Source: Patescibacteria group bacterium (lineage in GTDB: Bacteria > Patescibacteriota > Patescibacteriia > UBA2591 > PGYQ01). From it: a stretch of 8,226 bases of DNA. Under the pieces are notes generated by a model that worked only from the letters and a program-made list of their open reading frames with translations, did no database searches and was not told the origin of the DNA. Positions 6,252 through 8,226 of this stretch are shown here, one piece after another. The stretch is from NCBI GenBank assembly GCA_020057535.1, contig JAGVFS010000015.1:1-8226 (forward strand), given 5' to 3'. Position 1 is the first letter of the stretch. Each line of letters starts with the position of its first letter. Both the position numbers and the translations under genes were made by a program.

Positions 6252-6280
6252 TTTTTATCATCTTTTTTCCTTTTTGTCAA
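6252..6280 (-). promoter_or_regulatory. Sigma70-type promoter-like sequence facing the large inverted repeat
   Basis: On the minus strand TTGACA (6280-6275) is a perfect -35 consensus. A 17-base spacer, the optimal length, leads to TAAAAA (6257-6252), 4 of 6 matches to TATAAT, with TGA just upstream as an extended -10. It points away from atpD. Part of the -35 lies in the loop of the 6265-6298 hairpin. A/T-rich DNA gives chance -10 matches easily, but the exact -35 and spacing are less expected. Confidence 0.4.
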
Positions 6281-6298
6281 GGCGCGTGAAAAGGAAAA
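6265..6298. promoter_or_regulatory. 10-bp inverted repeat in the atpD leader
   Basis: TTTTCCTTTT (6265-6274) pairs exactly with AAAAGGAAAA (6289-6298); three G-U type pairs could lengthen it inward. The loop TGTCAAGGCGCGTG is the only GC-rich patch in this region and includes GCGC/CGCG. It ends 15 bases before the atpD ATG and holds AAGGA (6291-6295), the only Shine-Dalgarno-like sequence nearby, 18 bases from the start, too far for normal use. It may be a leader control hairpin or a protein-binding site. There is no T-tract after it, so a terminator is unlikely. Confidence 0.4.
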
Positions 6299-6307
6299 TT
6301 TAAATAA

Positions 6308-7705
<1,398 letters not shown>

Positions 7706-7741
7706 AAGTCGTAAAATATCCCTTATGTATTATTGTATTTA

Positions 7742-7765
7742 TTTTGATTTTTACATTTTAAATTT
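7742..7765 (+). repeat. 24-bp direct repeat, copy 2 (atpC leader)
   Basis: This is an exact copy of 6199-6222, ending two bases before the atpC ATG at 7768. It fills the place where a Shine-Dalgarno sequence would be expected, and none is present. The spacer also holds TAAAAGTCG at 7703-7711, matching the start of the recJ-recO spacer repeat. It may be a leader or promoter word common to this genome, or dispersed spacer repeat; both copies stand upstream of ATP synthase genes, but at very different distances (91 and 2 bases). Confidence 0.6.
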
Positions 7766-7767
7766 TT

Positions 7768-8190
7768 ATGATTGATTTTGAAATCACAACCCCAGAAAAA
7801 ACAGTTTATAAAGATAAGATTGATTTAGCTGTAATTCCCACAAAAGATGGAGAAATTACTGTTTTACCTAATCACATTCCATTGATCAGCGCTTTGGTTT
7901 CGGCTGGAGAATTAAAATTAAAAAAAGGAATAGAAGAATTTTTTATAATGGTTTCAGGTGGATTTTTGGAAGTTCAAAAAGGAAATAAAATTATTATTTT
8001 AGCTGACATGGCAGAAAGAGTCGAAGATATTGATGAAATTAGAGCAGAAGAAGCAAGACAAAAAGCAAAAAAACTTTTAGAAGAAAAAAGAGAGGATGTG
8101 GAAATTGCGGATGTAAAAGCGACTTTAGCTCAATCTTTAATGCGTCTTAAAATTATTAAAAAACATCAAACAAAAAAGAAAAGATTTTAA
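7768..8190 (+). CDS. atpC: ATP synthase F1 subunit epsilon
   Basis: Epsilon sits on the central stalk with gamma, couples F1 to the Fo ring and can inhibit ATP hydrolysis. The 140-residue product has the N-terminal beta sandwich (about 1-85): FEITTPEKTVYKDKIDLAVI, then GEITVLPNHIPLISALVSAG (29-48), the family's conserved turn, and MVSGGFLEVQKGNKIIILAD (61-80). The C-terminal part (about 88-140), with EIRAEEARQKAKKLLEEKRE and a second helix ending in a very basic KKHQTKKKRF tail, is the helical hairpin that can extend and block rotation. It is full length, so the inhibitory part is kept. It begins at an ATG with no Shine-Dalgarno sequence, after a 62-base spacer containing a direct repeat. It is probably co-transcribed with atpD. 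Nothing recognisable follows in the last 36 bases. Confidence 0.96.
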   Translation: MIDFEITTPEKTVYKDKIDLAVIPTKDGEITVLPNHIPLISALVSAGELKLKKGIEEFFIMVSGGFLEVQKGNKIIILADMAERVEDIDEIRAEEARQKAKKLLEEKREDVEIADVKATLAQSLMRLKIIKKHQTKKKRF

Positions 8191-8226
8191 TTTTATTTAT
8201 TTCACACAAACAATCATATATCTAAT

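Noticed and set aside
6274..6305. Plus-strand promoter TTGTCA (6274-6279) with TTAAAT (6300-6305) for atpD
   Set aside because: The spacing is 20 bases, too long, and the -10 match is no better than chance in this base composition.

Overview
The window is very AT-rich (by eye roughly 25-30% GC), tightly packed and all but one-stranded. Every supported gene is on the + strand and reads with the standard bacterial code; TGA is used as a stop in recJ, so TGA is not reassigned. Small genes, a VanW-family envelope protein, intergenic spacers made of repeated A/T 'words' and many starts without a Shine-Dalgarno sequence together suggest a Candidatus Patescibacteria/CPR genome, perhaps Parcubacteria-like. 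That placement is inference from style and gene content, not a phylogeny.

Layout. 44-1855 is an intact recJ. 2002-2674 is recO, readable over its whole length only if two one-base frameshifts are corrected. Together they would be the RecJ/RecO part of RecFOR-type recombinational repair, but as written RecO is broken. 2783-3453 holds a two-gene HEPN/nucleotidyltransferase module (HI0074 type) whose reading frames overlap by 16 bases, most likely a toxin-antitoxin pair. 3516-3965 is a small heat-shock protein (Hsp20) with a 9+9 bp inverted repeat directly against its ribosome binding site. 4028-5857 is a membrane-anchored VanW-family cell-envelope protein.

A 456-bp gap (5858-6313) carries no convincing protein gene but is dense in structure: heptamer tandem repeats after the vanW stop, a purine-rich G tract, a 124-bp nested inverted repeat, a 12-bp stem that contains a repeat shared with the atpC leader, and a 10-bp stem 15 bases before atpD. 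On the minus strand a TTGACA-N17-TAAAAA promoter-like sequence faces the large inverted repeat, and that repeat is followed directly by a T-tract in the same direction. This could be a small minus-strand RNA of about 190 nt, and is the most interesting unexplained signal here.

The last part, 6314-8190, is atpD-atpC (F1 beta and epsilon). The other ATP synthase genes are not upstream, so these two are separated from the usual atp operon. Short direct repeats tie gene leaders together: 27 bp before recJ and recO, and 24 bp before atpD and atpC.
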